DNA of 64,000 bases from Sphingopyxis sp. H073 (GCF_001468395.1 NZ_LNSG01000004.1:372001-436000); one strand, 5' to 3'. Shown: positions 16,941 through 25,968, counted from the stretch's first letter. Numbers and translations are program-made. The notes: generated from the letters alone by a model not told the origin.

Positions 16941-18074
16941 TCAACCGCAGGTCGGCTCGACCATGTGGCCGCCGATCGCCTCATGCAGGATGAAGCCTTC
17001 GAGCGGGTCGAAATCGCCGCGCCACGGCGCCGCCTCCAGCGTCCGCATCGTGTCCGCATATCCCGCCTCGCGGCGCTGGCGAATGCCCGACGGGCTGAAG
17101 TCGATATCCTTGCTGTGATCCTCGTTCGCGAGCGCCGGCGCCAGCAGCCGGATCACATGCATCCGCGTCGGGCAGCCATAGGCCGCCAGTTCGGCGACGC
17201 CCGGCTTCGCGCGGCTTCCGTCGGGGAGTAGCGCGGTCAGTTCGGTGATAACGTGGCGGAGGCGGTGGAGCTGTCGCTGGCGGCGGATATGCGTGCCTGC
17301 GCGGCTCGCATATTGGACATCCTTCTGGCGGTTCATCACGTCCCAGATCGTCTCGGGCTCGGGTCCGTGCGAATTCCAGATATGGACCGCATAGACCATC
17401 GAATCGCGGCGCGGATTGTCGTCGAACACGACCTCGACCGGCGTGTTCGAGAGGATGCCGCCGTCCCAGTAAAGCTCGCCGTCGATCCGCACCGCGGGGA
17501 AAGCCGGCGGCAGCGCGCCCGACGCCATGACATGGTCGAGGCACAGCGGCCGGTCGCGCGAGTCGAAATAATGCATCTCGCTTGTCGTCACCGCCGATGC
17601 GCCGACCGTCAGCCGCATGTCGCCGCCGTTGATACGGTCGAAGTCGATCAGGTCGGAGAGTGTCGTGCGCAGCGGCTGCGTCGAGTAATAGCCCGCCTGC
17701 TCGGCGCCGAGTGTCGCATAGACGCTGCCGAAGGCGCCGGGATTCGGGGTAAAGAAGGTCGGCAGGCCGCCGACCACGGTCGTGAAGTTGCGAAAGAAGC
17801 TCGCGACCTGCGCGGGCAGCGCTTCGTCGAAGACATGGCCATGTTCGACACGGCGCCAGAATTCGGTGAGGCTGTCGAGCCGGTCGTCGAACGCATTGCC
17901 GGCGATGATCGCGGCGTTGATCGCGCCGATCGATGTCCCGATCACCCAATCGGGTTCGACCCCCGCTTCGTGGAGCGCCTGATAGACACCGACCTGATAG
18001 GCGCCGAGCGCGCCGCCGCCCTGCAGCACGAGCACCTGCTGGCCGTGCGCTTCGAGTTCCTTGGAAAGATTCAT
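16941..18074 (-). CDS. Patatin-like phospholipase (DUF3734-containing)
   Basis: A 377-residue patatin-family hydrolase. The oxyanion motif 'LQGGGALGAYQVG' is at the N-terminus, the nucleophile serine in 'GTSIGA' near residue 45, and the catalytic Asp in 'WDGG' near residue 205. The C-terminal third matches the DUF3734 extension usual for this subgroup. It begins with an ATGA overlap with the upstream oxidoreductase gene, so it is the third gene of the bdhA operon. In this setting it may act on polyhydroxybutyrate-related or membrane esters; the substrate is not known. Confidence 0.85.
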   Translation of the reverse strand: MNLSKELEAHGQQVLVLQGGGALGAYQVGVYQALHEAGVEPDWVIGTSIGAINAAIIAGNAFDDRLDSLTEFWRRVEHGHVFDEALPAQVASFFRNFTTVVGGLPTFFTPNPGAFGSVYATLGAEQAGYYSTQPLRTTLSDLIDFDRINGGDMRLTVGASAVTTSEMHYFDSRDRPLCLDHVMASGALPPAFPAVRIDGELYWDGGILSNTPVEVVFDDNPRRDSMVYAVHIWNSHGPEPETIWDVMNRQKDVQYASRAGTHIRRQRQLHRLRHVITELTALLPDGSRAKPGVAELAAYGCPTRMHVIRLLAPALANEDHSKDIDFSPSGIRQRREAGYADTMRTLEAAPWRGDFDPLEGFILHEAIGGHMVEPTCG

Positions 18075-19339
18075 GCTTGGTCTCCATGCAGCGAGGCGTC
18101 GCCGCCGGTGATCAGCCGCGCGCCGCGTTCGAAAGTGAGGTAGTTCCAGAGCCAGTTCGCACCGACGAGCAGCCGGTTGCGAAAACCCGCGAGGAAGAAG
18201 ATGTGCGCCGTGGTCCAGACGAACCACGCGAACACGCCCGACAGCCGCAGCCAGCCGAAATCGATGACCGCACGGTGGCGACCGATCGTCGCGAGATTGC
18301 CATAGTCGCGGTAACGGAAGGGCTTTGTGCGGCCGCGCAGGATCTGCTCGCCGACATGGCGTCCCTGCTGCTTCGCGACCGGCGCGATGCCGGGCAGGCA
18401 GCGCCCCGCGGCATCGGTGAAAGCGGCAGTGTCGCCGATCGCATAGACGCCGTCATGCCCCGGTACCGACAAGTCGGGATCGACGACAACGCGGCCGACG
18501 CGATCGGCTTCGACATTCAACCACGTCGCCGCAGGCGAGGCGCGAACCCCTGCCGCCCAGACGACGGTATGCGTCGGCACGCGAGTCCCGCCGACTTCGA
18601 TATAGGCATCGGTGATCGCGCTGACGCGTTGATCGGTCATCACGGTGACGCCGAGATCCTCGATCGCCTTTCGCGCCTTGTCCGACAGCGCGGGTGGAAA
18701 GGAGGCGAGCAGGCGCGGGCCGGCCTCGACCAGCAGCACCTTCGAGCAATGCGGCGTGATGCTGCGGAAATCCTGCGACACCGATCGCCGCGCAAGCTCG
18801 GCAACCGCGCCCGCCATCTCGACGCCGGTAGGCCCGCCGCCGACGATGACGAAGGTCAGCAACGCCTGCCGCCGCAAGGGATCGGGCTCGGTCTCGGCGC
18901 GCTCGAGCGCGAGCAGCACCTTGCGGCGCACCGTCGTCGCGTCGTCGATCGACTTGATACCGGGGGCGTGCGCCTCCCACTCCTCGCGCCCGAAATAGCT
19001 GTGCCGCGCGCCGGTCGCGACGATCAGCCGGTCGAAGCGCAGCGTGCGGCGGCTGGCGAGCAGTACCCGGCGATCCGCCGCGTCGATGTCGACGACGGTG
19101 TCGAGCAGCACGCGGACATTCTTGTGATGGCGCAGGATCGAGCGGATCGGCGCCGCGATATCGGCCGGGGACAGTCCGGCCGTCGCGACCTGATAGAGCA
19201 AGGGCTGGAACAGGTGATGATTGCGCTGGTCCACCAGCGTCACGCGCACATTGCCGCGCGCGAGCGTGCGTGCGGCGGCCAGGCCGCCGAAGCCGGCACC
19301 GACGATCACGACATGGAGGGGGGAGCCGCCGGTTTTCAT
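18071..19339 (-). CDS. NAD(P)/FAD-dependent oxidoreductase, type II NADH dehydrogenase-like
   Basis: A 422-residue two-dinucleotide-binding-domain flavoprotein. The FAD motif 'VVIVGAGFGGLAAARTL' is at residues 9-25, the NAD(P)H motif 'TFVIVGGGPTGVEMAG' is central, and 'GVYAIGDTA' is the second FAD contact. The C-terminus 'FAWFVWTTAHIFFLAGF' is a membrane-binding helix pair like that of NDH-2. It probably passes electrons from NAD(P)H to quinone. The ATG at 19339 precedes the FAD motif. It lies between bdhA and patatin and could reoxidise the NADH made by BdhA (inference). Confidence 0.86.
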   Translation of the reverse strand: MKTGGSPLHVVIVGAGFGGLAAARTLARGNVRVTLVDQRNHHLFQPLLYQVATAGLSPADIAAPIRSILRHHKNVRVLLDTVVDIDAADRRVLLASRRTLRFDRLIVATGARHSYFGREEWEAHAPGIKSIDDATTVRRKVLLALERAETEPDPLRRQALLTFVIVGGGPTGVEMAGAVAELARRSVSQDFRSITPHCSKVLLVEAGPRLLASFPPALSDKARKAIEDLGVTVMTDQRVSAITDAYIEVGGTRVPTHTVVWAAGVRASPAATWLNVEADRVGRVVVDPDLSVPGHDGVYAIGDTAAFTDAAGRCLPGIAPVAKQQGRHVGEQILRGRTKPFRYRDYGNLATIGRHRAVIDFGWLRLSGVFAWFVWTTAHIFFLAGFRNRLLVGANWLWNYLTFERGARLITGGDASLHGDQA

Positions 19340-19484
19340 CGCCCGATGCTTCGCCACGAGAACCGGACCGGAACGCCGCGCGGGGGGACGGCCCCCTCGC
19401 CGCGCGGCGCCGGTTGCACCTGCCTGGACACGAAGAAAGCGGCAAGGTGCGGCGGCAACGGCGCGCGCATTCTGGCCGGGGGCG

Positions 19485-20309
19485 TCATTGCGCCGTCCAT
19501 CCGCCATCGACCGGCAGCGCGGTGCCGGTGATCGACTGCCCACCCTCCGAACAGAGGAACGCCGCCAGCGCGCCGAGCTCGTCGACGCTCGCAAATTTCT
19601 TGCTCGGTTGCGCGGCGAGGAGGACGTTTTCGATCACCTCTTCGCGGCTGATCCCGCGCGCGTTCGCGGTATCGCCGATCTGGTTCTCGACCAGCGGCGT
19701 CCAGACATAGCCGGGGCAGATCGCGTTGCAGGTCACGCCGTGCCGCGCGCCTTCGAGGGCGACGGTTTTCGTCAGCCCGACGATGCCATGTTTTGCGGCG
19801 ACATAGGCGCTCTTGAAGGGCGAGGCGACGAGGCCGTGCGCGGAAGCGACATTGATGATCCGTCCCCAGCCCGCTTTCTTCATCGGGCCGAAGGCGGTGC
19901 GGATCGCGTGAAACGCGGCCGACAGGTTGAGCGCGAGGATCGCGTCCCATTTATCCGCTGGAAAATCCTCGATCGGGCTGACGTGCTGGATGCCCGCGTT
20001 GTTGACGAGGATGTCGACGCGACCGAAGCGCGACAGGCTGTTGTCGACCAGCGCCACCGCGCCATCGGGCTGCAGCAGGTTGGCGCCGTCATAATCCACC
20101 CGGACGCCGTGCGCGTCAGCAAGCTCGCGGCGCACCGTTTCGATCTGCCCGGCGTCGCCGAGTCCGTTGATCACGATGTCGGCGCCCGCGGCGGCTAGCG
20201 CGCGGGCGATACCGAGGCCGATCCCGCTCGTCGATCCGGTAACGATGGCAACGCGCCCGGCGAGGGGCCGGGCGGGCTTGAGTTCGGCCAGCGGCTGAAC
20301 GGTCATCAT
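19485..20309 (-). CDS. bdhA: 3-hydroxybutyrate dehydrogenase
   Basis: A classical SDR of 274 residues: 'VTGSTSGIGLGIA' binds NAD, 'NNAGIQH' follows, and the catalytic Ser-Tyr-Lys are in 'NVASAHGLVASPFKSAYVAAKHG'. The 'GIQHVSPIEDFP' and 'FKSAYVAAKHGIVGLTKT' stretches are characteristic of D-3-hydroxybutyrate dehydrogenase, which oxidises 3-hydroxybutyrate to acetoacetate in polyhydroxybutyrate breakdown. It leads an operon with the NDH-2-like and patatin genes. A GGAGGAG ribosome site precedes two consecutive ATGs. A palindrome at 20376-20390 lies 67-81 bases upstream. Confidence 0.85.
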   Translation of the reverse strand: MMTVQPLAELKPARPLAGRVAIVTGSTSGIGLGIARALAAAGADIVINGLGDAGQIETVRRELADAHGVRVDYDGANLLQPDGAVALVDNSLSRFGRVDILVNNAGIQHVSPIEDFPADKWDAILALNLSAAFHAIRTAFGPMKKAGWGRIINVASAHGLVASPFKSAYVAAKHGIVGLTKTVALEGARHGVTCNAICPGYVWTPLVENQIGDTANARGISREEVIENVLLAAQPSKKFASVDELGALAAFLCSEGGQSITGTALPVDGGWTAQ

Positions 20310-20375
20310 GCTTCTCCTCCATTGGGTCGGGAGAAACTATGCCGACGCCGACCCGGCCGCTGAAATGCCGTTCGT

Positions 20376-20390
20376 GCATCGAAACGATGC
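20376..20390. promoter_or_regulatory. Palindrome GCATCG-AAA-CGATGC upstream of bdhA
   Basis: A perfect 6-bp inverted repeat with a 3-base spacer in the divergent region between bdhA and the cupin gene. It is the exact reverse complement of the core at 16918-16932 upstream of bufA. A smaller CGGACA/TGTCCG inverted repeat (20390-20407) adjoins it. Operator function is inferred. Confidence 0.45.
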
Positions 20391-20433
20391 GGACAATCGA
20401 ATGTCCGCGCGGCGGGGGCCCGGCTAGTTTGAT

Positions 20434-20507
20434 GAAGCCCCGGGAAGCGGCGCAGCCGTTACCGACCCCCGCTCCCCTGCGTCGGCGTCGCCGCTTTCCG
20501 GGGCTTC
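20434..20507. repeat. 19-bp inverted repeat in the cupin gene leader
   Basis: The arms 20434-20452 and 20489-20507 are reverse complements over 19 bases with one mismatch. The right arm ends 30 bases before the cupin start, so a transcript starting upstream would carry a very stable hairpin in its leader. It could also be a dispersed repeat. Confidence 0.5.
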
Positions 20508-20537
20508 AGCTTTCTTTCAGGCAAAAGGAATATCGCA

Positions 20538-20987
20538 ATGACGTTCAATCGCATGACCCTCGCGGTTCTCGCGGCAACGGCCAGCTTCGTGGCCGCGACC
20601 CCGGCCTTCGCCGGCACCTGCCCCGCGGGCAAGACAGCCGCCAACGCGCTCGACGGCGCGCCGACCGCGCCCTCCAACGTCACCGACACCGTGATCGGTT
20701 CGGTCGACCTCGCCAAGGAAATCGGCGTTGCGAACCGCGACCTCAGGATGCGCCGCCTCGTCGTCCAGCCGGGCGGCATCGTCCCGCTTCACAGCCACGC
20801 CGGACGCCCCGCGCTGATCATCGTCGTGTCAGGCGCGGTCACCGAATATCGCAGCAGCTGCTCGGTCGGCATCGACCACGCCGCCGGCGACATCTCGAGC
20901 GAGTCCGACGGTATTTCCCACTGGTGGCGCAACAACGGAAAGACTCCTGCCGTGCTCCTGTCGGCCGACGTCAAGGCGCGCGACTGA
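20538..20987 (+). CDS. Secreted cupin-domain protein
   Basis: A 149-residue protein with a signal peptide ending at 'TPAFA' near residue 25 and a single cupin domain. The metal-binding motifs are recognisable: 'LVVQPGGIVPLHSHAGRPALIIVVSGAV' with two His, and a second motif near 'GISHWWRNNG'. Two other cysteines ('TCPAGK', 'SSCSVG') could form a disulfide. Activity is unknown. A carboxymuconolactone-decarboxylase-like gene follows 127 bases later on the same strand. Confidence 0.78.
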   Translation: MTFNRMTLAVLAATASFVAATPAFAGTCPAGKTAANALDGAPTAPSNVTDTVIGSVDLAKEIGVANRDLRMRRLVVQPGGIVPLHSHAGRPALIIVVSGAVTEYRSSCSVGIDHAAGDISSESDGISHWWRNNGKTPAVLLSADVKARD

Positions 20988-21114
20988 CCCAGGGCCAAGC
21001 GAGTGTGTCCAAGCCTCCGTCCCGGACCGCTCCCGGCGCGGCCCCGGCGCATTGTCGCCGGAGCCGCGCCGTCCCCGTTTTCGCGTCCCATATCCTTGCC
21101 CAAGGAAAACTGAT

Positions 21115-21504
21115 TTGACCGACTCCTATCGCACCGGGATCGATATCCTCTCGCAAACCGGATCGACGCAGGACGAGCGTCGCAACCGCGCCGCCGAAGT
21201 CGCGCCCGACTTCGTGCGAACCGCCGTCGGCTTCACCTATGGCGACATTTTTGCCCGCCCCGGGCTCGACCTCCGGGTGCGCGAAATGGCGGCGATCGCC
21301 GCCTTCGCCGCGCTCGGCCGATCGACACTGCAGCTTCGCCAGCATGTCGAGGCCGCGCTCCATGTCGGCTGGAGCAAGGAGGAGGTGATCGAGGTGCTGA
21401 TCCAGACCGCCGCCCATGCCGGTGTCGCGATGGCGATCGACGCCATCGCCGACTGCCACGACCTGCTTGTCGAATCCGCCGGCGCTTCTTCCGACTGCTG
21501 CTGA
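21115..21504 (+). CDS. Carboxymuconolactone decarboxylase family protein
   Basis: A 129-residue CMD-family protein: 'RPGLDLRVREMAAIAAFAALGR' and 'HVEAALHVGWSKEEVIEVLIQTAAHAG' are the helical core. The CxxC pair of AhpD-type peroxidases is absent, so it belongs with the non-redox group. No ATG is available near the conserved start; I choose the TTG at 21115 because AAGGAAA precedes it at the right distance. The C-terminus ends with two cysteines. It is probably co-transcribed with the cupin gene, a common pairing. Confidence 0.72.
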   Translation: MTDSYRTGIDILSQTGSTQDERRNRAAEVAPDFVRTAVGFTYGDIFARPGLDLRVREMAAIAAFAALGRSTLQLRQHVEAALHVGWSKEEVIEVLIQTAAHAGVAMAIDAIADCHDLLVESAGASSDCC

Positions 21505-21506
21505 TC

Positions 21507-22394
21507 TCAGACCGCGAGCGCGGGCCAGCCGTGCCGCCGCGCCTCGCGGACGAACGCGCCCACCGCGGGCGAATGCGGGCGGCCGCGCACCGTCGCGAGA
21601 TAGACCGTGCGGCTATATTCGGGCTCGATCAGTGGTCGGACCACCAGGTCGGGATCGGTGACGCTGGACTCGGGGAAAAAGCCAAAGCCGAGACCCGCCT
21701 TGATCATCTTCTGCACCCGTTCGTCGCGCGGCGAACTGAACACCTTTTTCGGAAAAACGTGCCGCTTCACAAAATCGCGCGCGACCGTCTTGAAGACTTC
21801 GCAAGTCGATCGTCCGACATAGGGCTCGCCGTCGAGATCGGCGACCCGGATCGCGTTGCGTTCGGCAAGGCGATGCCCCGGCGGCAACAGGATGACGAAG
21901 CGTTCCTCGAAGATCGGCAGCTGATGGAATTGCTCGGGCAAATCGTCGGGCACGCCGACAAGGCTCAGGTGGATATCGCCCTTCTCCAGCGCGTCGATCA
22001 TCATCGACGCCTCGCCGTCGATCACCCGCACCTCGATATCGGGATGCGCGGCCCGGAAACGGACGATCAGGTCGGCGATCAGATCGGGACCGATCGTGCA
22101 CATCGCCCCCAGGGTCAGCGTGACATGCTCGGCCTTCTTCGCCGACGCTGCGGCCACCTTGGCGGCGCGCGCGCTTTCGGCGACGCTTTCGAGATAGGGC
22201 ATCATCATCCGCCCGAGTTCGGACAGGTGCGTGTTGTTGCGCTCGCGGTGGAACAGCGGCCCGCCGAGTTCATGCTCGAGCTGTTGGATCGCGCGAGTCA
22301 GCGCGGGCTGGCTGACATTGCAATGTTCCGCCGCGCGCGTGAAGTTGAGCGTCTGCGCGAGCGCGACGAAATAGCGGATCTGTTGCATTTCCAT
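21507..22394 (-). CDS. LysR-family transcriptional regulator
   Basis: A 295-residue LysR-type regulator. 'MQQIRYFVALAQTLNFTRAAEHCNVSQPALTRAIQQLE' is the DNA-binding helix-turn-helix region, followed by the effector-binding domain with 'TLGAMCTIGPDLIADLI' and 'GLGFGFFPES'. The ATG at 22394 is preferred over an in-frame TTG five codons upstream. It is convergent with the CMD gene (2 bases apart) and downstream of the YeeE/YedE gene on the same strand, so it may belong to the DUF302-YeeE transcript. A cysteine in 'AMCTIG' lies where OxyR-like proteins bind effectors. Confidence 0.85.
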   Translation of the reverse strand: MEMQQIRYFVALAQTLNFTRAAEHCNVSQPALTRAIQQLEHELGGPLFHRERNNTHLSELGRMMMPYLESVAESARAAKVAAASAKKAEHVTLTLGAMCTIGPDLIADLIVRFRAAHPDIEVRVIDGEASMMIDALEKGDIHLSLVGVPDDLPEQFHQLPIFEERFVILLPPGHRLAERNAIRVADLDGEPYVGRSTCEVFKTVARDFVKRHVFPKKVFSSPRDERVQKMIKAGLGFGFFPESSVTDPDLVVRPLIEPEYSRTVYLATVRGRPHSPAVGAFVREARRHGWPALAV

Positions 22395-22457
22395 AAGCGT
22401 CGTCCCCAAAGCAACGCGGCATCAAGACTATCAGCAACCAAGCGCGGCCGCCAGTTT

Positions 22458-23399
22458 TCAAGGCTTCGCGGTGCGAGCCTCGCCGGTTACAGCCGAAAGC
22501 CGGATCGCGAGCGCGATGGCGAGCGCCATCGTCGCGACGGCGACCCACGCATGCGGCAGCAATGCCGGCAGGCCGAGCAGGATCAGCCCGTCGTTGCTTC
22601 CCGGCACGAGCGAGGCGCCGATCCCCATCAGCGCGCCGCCGACGAGGCAGCGCAGCACGTCCGGAACGCGCGGTCGCTCGCGGCGCAGCTTGCCCGCGAT
22701 CGCGCCGCCCGCCACCGCTCCGCCGAACAGCGCGGCGACCATCAGCACGCGCAGCGACAGCATCGCATCCATCGACCGCGCAAGTGCCGCAAGCGCGTCG
22801 GTATAGGCCCAATAGCCCGCGCTGAGCAGCGTCGTCACGAAGGTCACCGCGATCAGCAGCGTCGCTCGGTGCGGGTGCCACAGATGGCGTCCGATATGCC
22901 GGGCCGACATCGCCTGGATGACGCGCCAGATAGCCAAGAGCGCGAACAGCACCATGATGATTACGCCGTCGGGCCCGGCGCCGAACGATGACCCCGCATG
23001 GCCCATCGGTGCCTCCACCGGAATCAGGCAGCCGAGGAAGAAACCGACCGGTGTCGCCAACCACGCCCATTGCCCCGCCCCGATCCGGGCGACGGCGCCA
23101 AACACGCACGAGCGATTGACCCACGCGCCGACACCCAGCAGCACGCCGCCCGCGACGGTCCAGCCGGTGACAGCATAGGCGGCGGGCGTCATATGCAGCC
23201 ATCCCGCCGCCGCCGCGATCGCAGCGAGCCCGCCAACCCAGATCGCGGCTTCGGCAAGCGCGGCGGCGCGACCGAAGCGCCGCTCGCTGATCGCCTCATC
23301 GAGCGCGGCCACCATACAGGTCGCACCGCGCTGGATGGCAAGCCCCATCAGCGCGGCGGAGACGAGCGCAACGGCAAGGATGCCGGCGGACGGAATCAT
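22458..23399 (-). CDS. YeeE/YedE family membrane protein
   Basis: A 313-residue integral membrane protein with about nine hydrophobic segments and the YeeE/YedE (DUF395) signatures 'IQRGATCMVAA', 'WVNRSCVFGAVARI' and 'CLVGGALMGIGASLVPGSNDG'. The conserved cysteines in the first two match those that relay thiosulfate in the TsuA-type transporters. A role in uptake of a sulfur compound is therefore likely. It overlaps the upstream DUF302 gene by ATGA, indicating translational coupling. Confidence 0.82.
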   Translation of the reverse strand: MIPSAGILAVALVSAALMGLAIQRGATCMVAALDEAISERRFGRAAALAEAAIWVGGLAAIAAAAGWLHMTPAAYAVTGWTVAGGVLLGVGAWVNRSCVFGAVARIGAGQWAWLATPVGFFLGCLIPVEAPMGHAGSSFGAGPDGVIIMVLFALLAIWRVIQAMSARHIGRHLWHPHRATLLIAVTFVTTLLSAGYWAYTDALAALARSMDAMLSLRVLMVAALFGGAVAGGAIAGKLRRERPRVPDVLRCLVGGALMGIGASLVPGSNDGLILLGLPALLPHAWVAVATMALAIALAIRLSAVTGEARTAKP

Positions 23400-23887
23400 T
23401 GCGTGGCGGCGCTCGCAATCGAGGCGGCGACCTCGCCAGCCATCTTGAACTGCGCGGCGCGGTCATTGATGCGGTAGCGCCTGGCGATCGCGCCGAAGTC
23501 GGTCCACGACACGGTGACGGCGCCCACAGCGTCCTCGGTCACGAGCATCCGCACCGGCCAGTCCAGCCCTGCGAGCGGGTTCGATTGCAGGAATTGCACC
23601 CCCAGCGGCGGGTTGCCGAACAGGACGAGCGTCGAGCGCTTCAGCGGCAGGTTCGCGCCGCGCGCGAGGTCGGCCTGGTCGATCGTCGCGAAATGGCGAA
23701 TGCCCTTTACAGCGACATCGGCGGTAAGCTTCGAGACCGTTTCGTCGAAGCTGTTGGCGCTACGAAGCGAGAGGACATCGGCGGCTGTTTCGGCGCGGAC
23801 GGCCGCCCGCTGTGCATGAGCGATCGGGACGGCCGCTACGAAGGAAGCGGAGATGAATAGCGGGATCAGAAACTTGAAGCGGTTCAT
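23396..23887 (-). CDS. DUF302 domain protein with signal peptide
   Basis: A 163-residue exported protein: signal peptide to about residue 25 ('PIAHA'), then a DUF302 domain with 'SANSFDETVSKLTADVAVKGIRHFATIDQ' and 'LVLFGNPPLGVQFLQSNPLAGLDWPVRMLV'. DUF302 proteins often occur with sulfur-metabolism and YeeE/YedE genes, as here. The GGAG ribosome site and ATG at 23887 are clear. It is the first gene of the DUF302-YeeE(-LysR) unit. Biochemical role unknown. Confidence 0.8.
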   Translation of the reverse strand: MNRFKFLIPLFISASFVAAVPIAHAQRAAVRAETAADVLSLRSANSFDETVSKLTADVAVKGIRHFATIDQADLARGANLPLKRSTLVLFGNPPLGVQFLQSNPLAGLDWPVRMLVTEDAVGAVTVSWTDFGAIARRYRINDRAAQFKMAGEVAASIASAATQ

Positions 23888-24178
23888 GGGCGAACTCCTG
23901 CGAAAGATTGTCGCCGACAGTATCGTGCCCCGCCGCCGCGCAGGAAAATCGCCCTTGGCTATGGGTTCGATGCGCTGCCGCTATTGGAGCGCCGAGCTCA
24001 CAATCCTGGCGCCGGACCGGCCGATTGCGGAGATTCGGCGGAGGCCGCCGATCGAGCAGGTCCTGCGGCAGAAGGGCTGCGGGTCGCTTCGGACGAAAAA
24101 TTATCCCCTGCCGCTGTTTCAGCGCTTAGGGTCAGGACCTTAAAGGATCATCGGACTTTTGAACGGGAGTGAGAATAC
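23888..24178. other. Intergenic region between DUF302 and GFA genes
   Basis: I see no convincing gene. The divergent promoters should lie here. The imperfect palindrome TTAGGGTC-AG-GACCTTAA at 24126-24143 shares a core with the perfect hairpin after the phosphatidyltransferase gene at 33121-33142. Confidence 0.4.
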
Positions 24179-24670
24179 ATGGACAGCCCTGAACGCATCG
24201 AAACCGAAGCCTCGGGCGGCTGCCAGTGCGGGGCGGTGCGCTGGCATGTCACCGCGGTGCTCGACACGTCGCACATCTGCCACTGCCGCATGTGCCAGAA
24301 GGCCGCCGGCAATTTCTTCGCGGCGCTGATCGGGGTGCCGCGCGATGCGCTGACCTGGACGCGCGGGAGCCCTGCGACCTTCAACAGTTCGGACAAGGCC
24401 GCGCGCGGCTTTTGCCACGACTGCGGCACGCCGCTCACCTATGATTATTTCGACAGCAAGCACATCAACCTGACGACGGGCTCGTTCGACGAACCCGCGA
24501 AGTTCGCGCCGCGGATGCAGTTCGGCGTCGAAGGCCAGCTTGCCCTCTTCGCCGACCTGCCGATCAGCGCAGAAGGCACCACCGAAGAGACGATGAGCAG
24601 CGTCGCCGACGCGATCAAGGCGAGCAATCACCAGCATCCCGACCACGACACGCCGCACTGGCCCGCATAA
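24179..24670 (+). CDS. GFA family protein (CENP-V/GFA zinc domain)
   Basis: A 163-residue protein with the zinc ligands of the GFA/CENP-V domain: 'GGCQCGAVRW', 'HCRMCQKAAG' and 'GFCHDCGTPL', including the central Cys-x2-Cys. The family is named after glutathione-dependent formaldehyde-activating enzyme, but most members have no proven activity. Length is normal. It stands alone between the DUF302 gene and an MFS transporter gene. Confidence 0.85.
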   Translation: MDSPERIETEASGGCQCGAVRWHVTAVLDTSHICHCRMCQKAAGNFFAALIGVPRDALTWTRGSPATFNSSDKAARGFCHDCGTPLTYDYFDSKHINLTTGSFDEPAKFAPRMQFGVEGQLALFADLPISAEGTTEETMSSVADAIKASNHQHPDHDTPHWPA

Positions 24671-24732
24671 TTCGTCAAGCGCCTCCCCGTCGCCTGTGAT
24701 ATCTCCCTCATGGCTTTGGGGAGGGCTTGCGA

Positions 24733-25968
24733 ATGGCGACACTGCCGATCGGAACGCGCATCAGCCGCGCACGACTGACGTGGGTCGTCGCGCTGATCGC
24801 ACTGTCGGTCCTGCTCAACTACGTCGATCGCGGCGCGATCGGCGTCGCGGCGCCGCTGATGAAGGACGAGTTGCAACTCACCGCGACCGGCTTCGGGGTC
24901 GCGGTGTCCGCCTTTTTCTGGGTCTATGCGCCCGCCTGCCTGTTCGTAGGCTGGCTGTGCGACCGCTACTGCGTCTATCGGGTCTTCGCGTTCGGCGTCG
25001 CAATCTGGTCGATCAGCACCGCGCTCACCGGTTTCGTCGGCGGGCTCGCCTCGCTCGTCCTGTTGCGGCTGTTCCTCGGGCTCGGCGAGAGCATCGCCTT
25101 TCCGGGCAGCAGCAAGATTTTCGCTGCCGAAGTTCCGGTCGAGCGGCGCGGAATCGCCAATGCATCGGTGTCGGCGGCGCTCGCCTTCGGCCCGGCCGTC
25201 GGCGTCCTGCTCGGCGGCGTCATCCTTGGCGGATGGGGATGGCGCGCGGTGTTCTGGGTGTTCGGGCTCGGTACCCTCTTGTGGCTCGTACCTTGGCAAA
25301 TCGCTTCCGCCCCGCTTCGCGCCCAAAGCATCGTCGCTCCGCCCGGCGAGCGCGTGTCGATCACCGGCCTGCTCCGTATTCCAACGCTTTGGCGCATGGG
25401 GTTCGTGCATTTCCTGTCCAACTACGGCTTTTATTTCGTCCTCGCCTGGCTACCGCTCTACCTCGTCAACTCGCGCGGCTATTCGATCGCCGAGATGACC
25501 GCGCTGACGACATTGAGCTTCACGACGCAGGGTGTCGTCGCGCTCGCAGGCGGCTGGTTCTCCGATCGGATGGTGGCCGGGGACGCGAACGAGGGCGAGC
25601 TTCGCCGCTCGCTGATGATCGCGGGCCAGCTCGCGACCGCTGCGGCGATCGCGGGGATCGCGGTCGCCGAAAGCTCGCTGATGCTCGGGATATGGCTCGC
25701 GCTCGCGGGTTTCGGAACCGGGCTGATCGCGACCAACCTGTTTGCGGTCGCGCAGATTTTTGCCGGTCCGCGCGCAGCGGGAAGCTGGGTCGGCGTCCAG
25801 AACGCGCTTGGCAATGTGTCGGGGATCGTCGGACCGATTATCACCGGACTGATCGTCGATTATCTCGGTGGCTATACCTATGCCTTCGCGACCGCGGCTG
25901 CGCTTGCCGCGCTCGGCGCTCTGCTCTGGTGGGTGCTGATCCCCGAAATCCGCACCCTCGACATCTGA
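24733..25968 (+). CDS. MFS transporter, anion:cation symporter (ACS) type
   Basis: A 411-residue transporter with 12 hydrophobic segments. '[16 protein letters not shown]' in the first helix and '[13 protein letters not shown]' as the loop 2-3 motif match the ACS branch (glucarate/phthalate/tartrate-type organic anion importers). The ATG at 24733 follows GGGGAGGG; a TTG two codons earlier is less likely. Substrate unknown. It precedes purT by 70 bases but with no functional link evident. Confidence 0.85.
   Translation: MATLPIGTRISRARLTWVVALIALSVLLNYVDRGAIGVAAPLMKDELQLTATGFGVAVSAFFWVYAPACLFVGWLCDRYCVYRVFAFGVAIWSISTALTGFVGGLASLVLLRLFLGLGESIAFPGSSKIFAAEVPVERRGIANASVSAALAFGPAVGVLLGGVILGGWGWRAVFWVFGLGTLLWLVPWQIASAPLRAQSIVAPPGERVSITGLLRIPTLWRMGFVHFLSNYGFYFVLAWLPLYLVNSRGYSIAEMTALTTLSFTTQGVVALAGGWFSDRMVAGDANEGELRRSLMIAGQLATAAAIAGIAVAESSLMLGIWLALAGFGTGLIATNLFAVAQIFAGPRAAGSWVGVQNALGNVSGIVGPIITGLIVDYLGGYTYAFATAAALAALGALLWWVLIPEIRTLDI

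Noticed and set aside
23853-24143. A 96-codon plus-strand frame in the gap before the GFA gene
   Set aside because: Very basic composition, overlap with the DUF302 gene start, no ribosome site and no recognisable domain.
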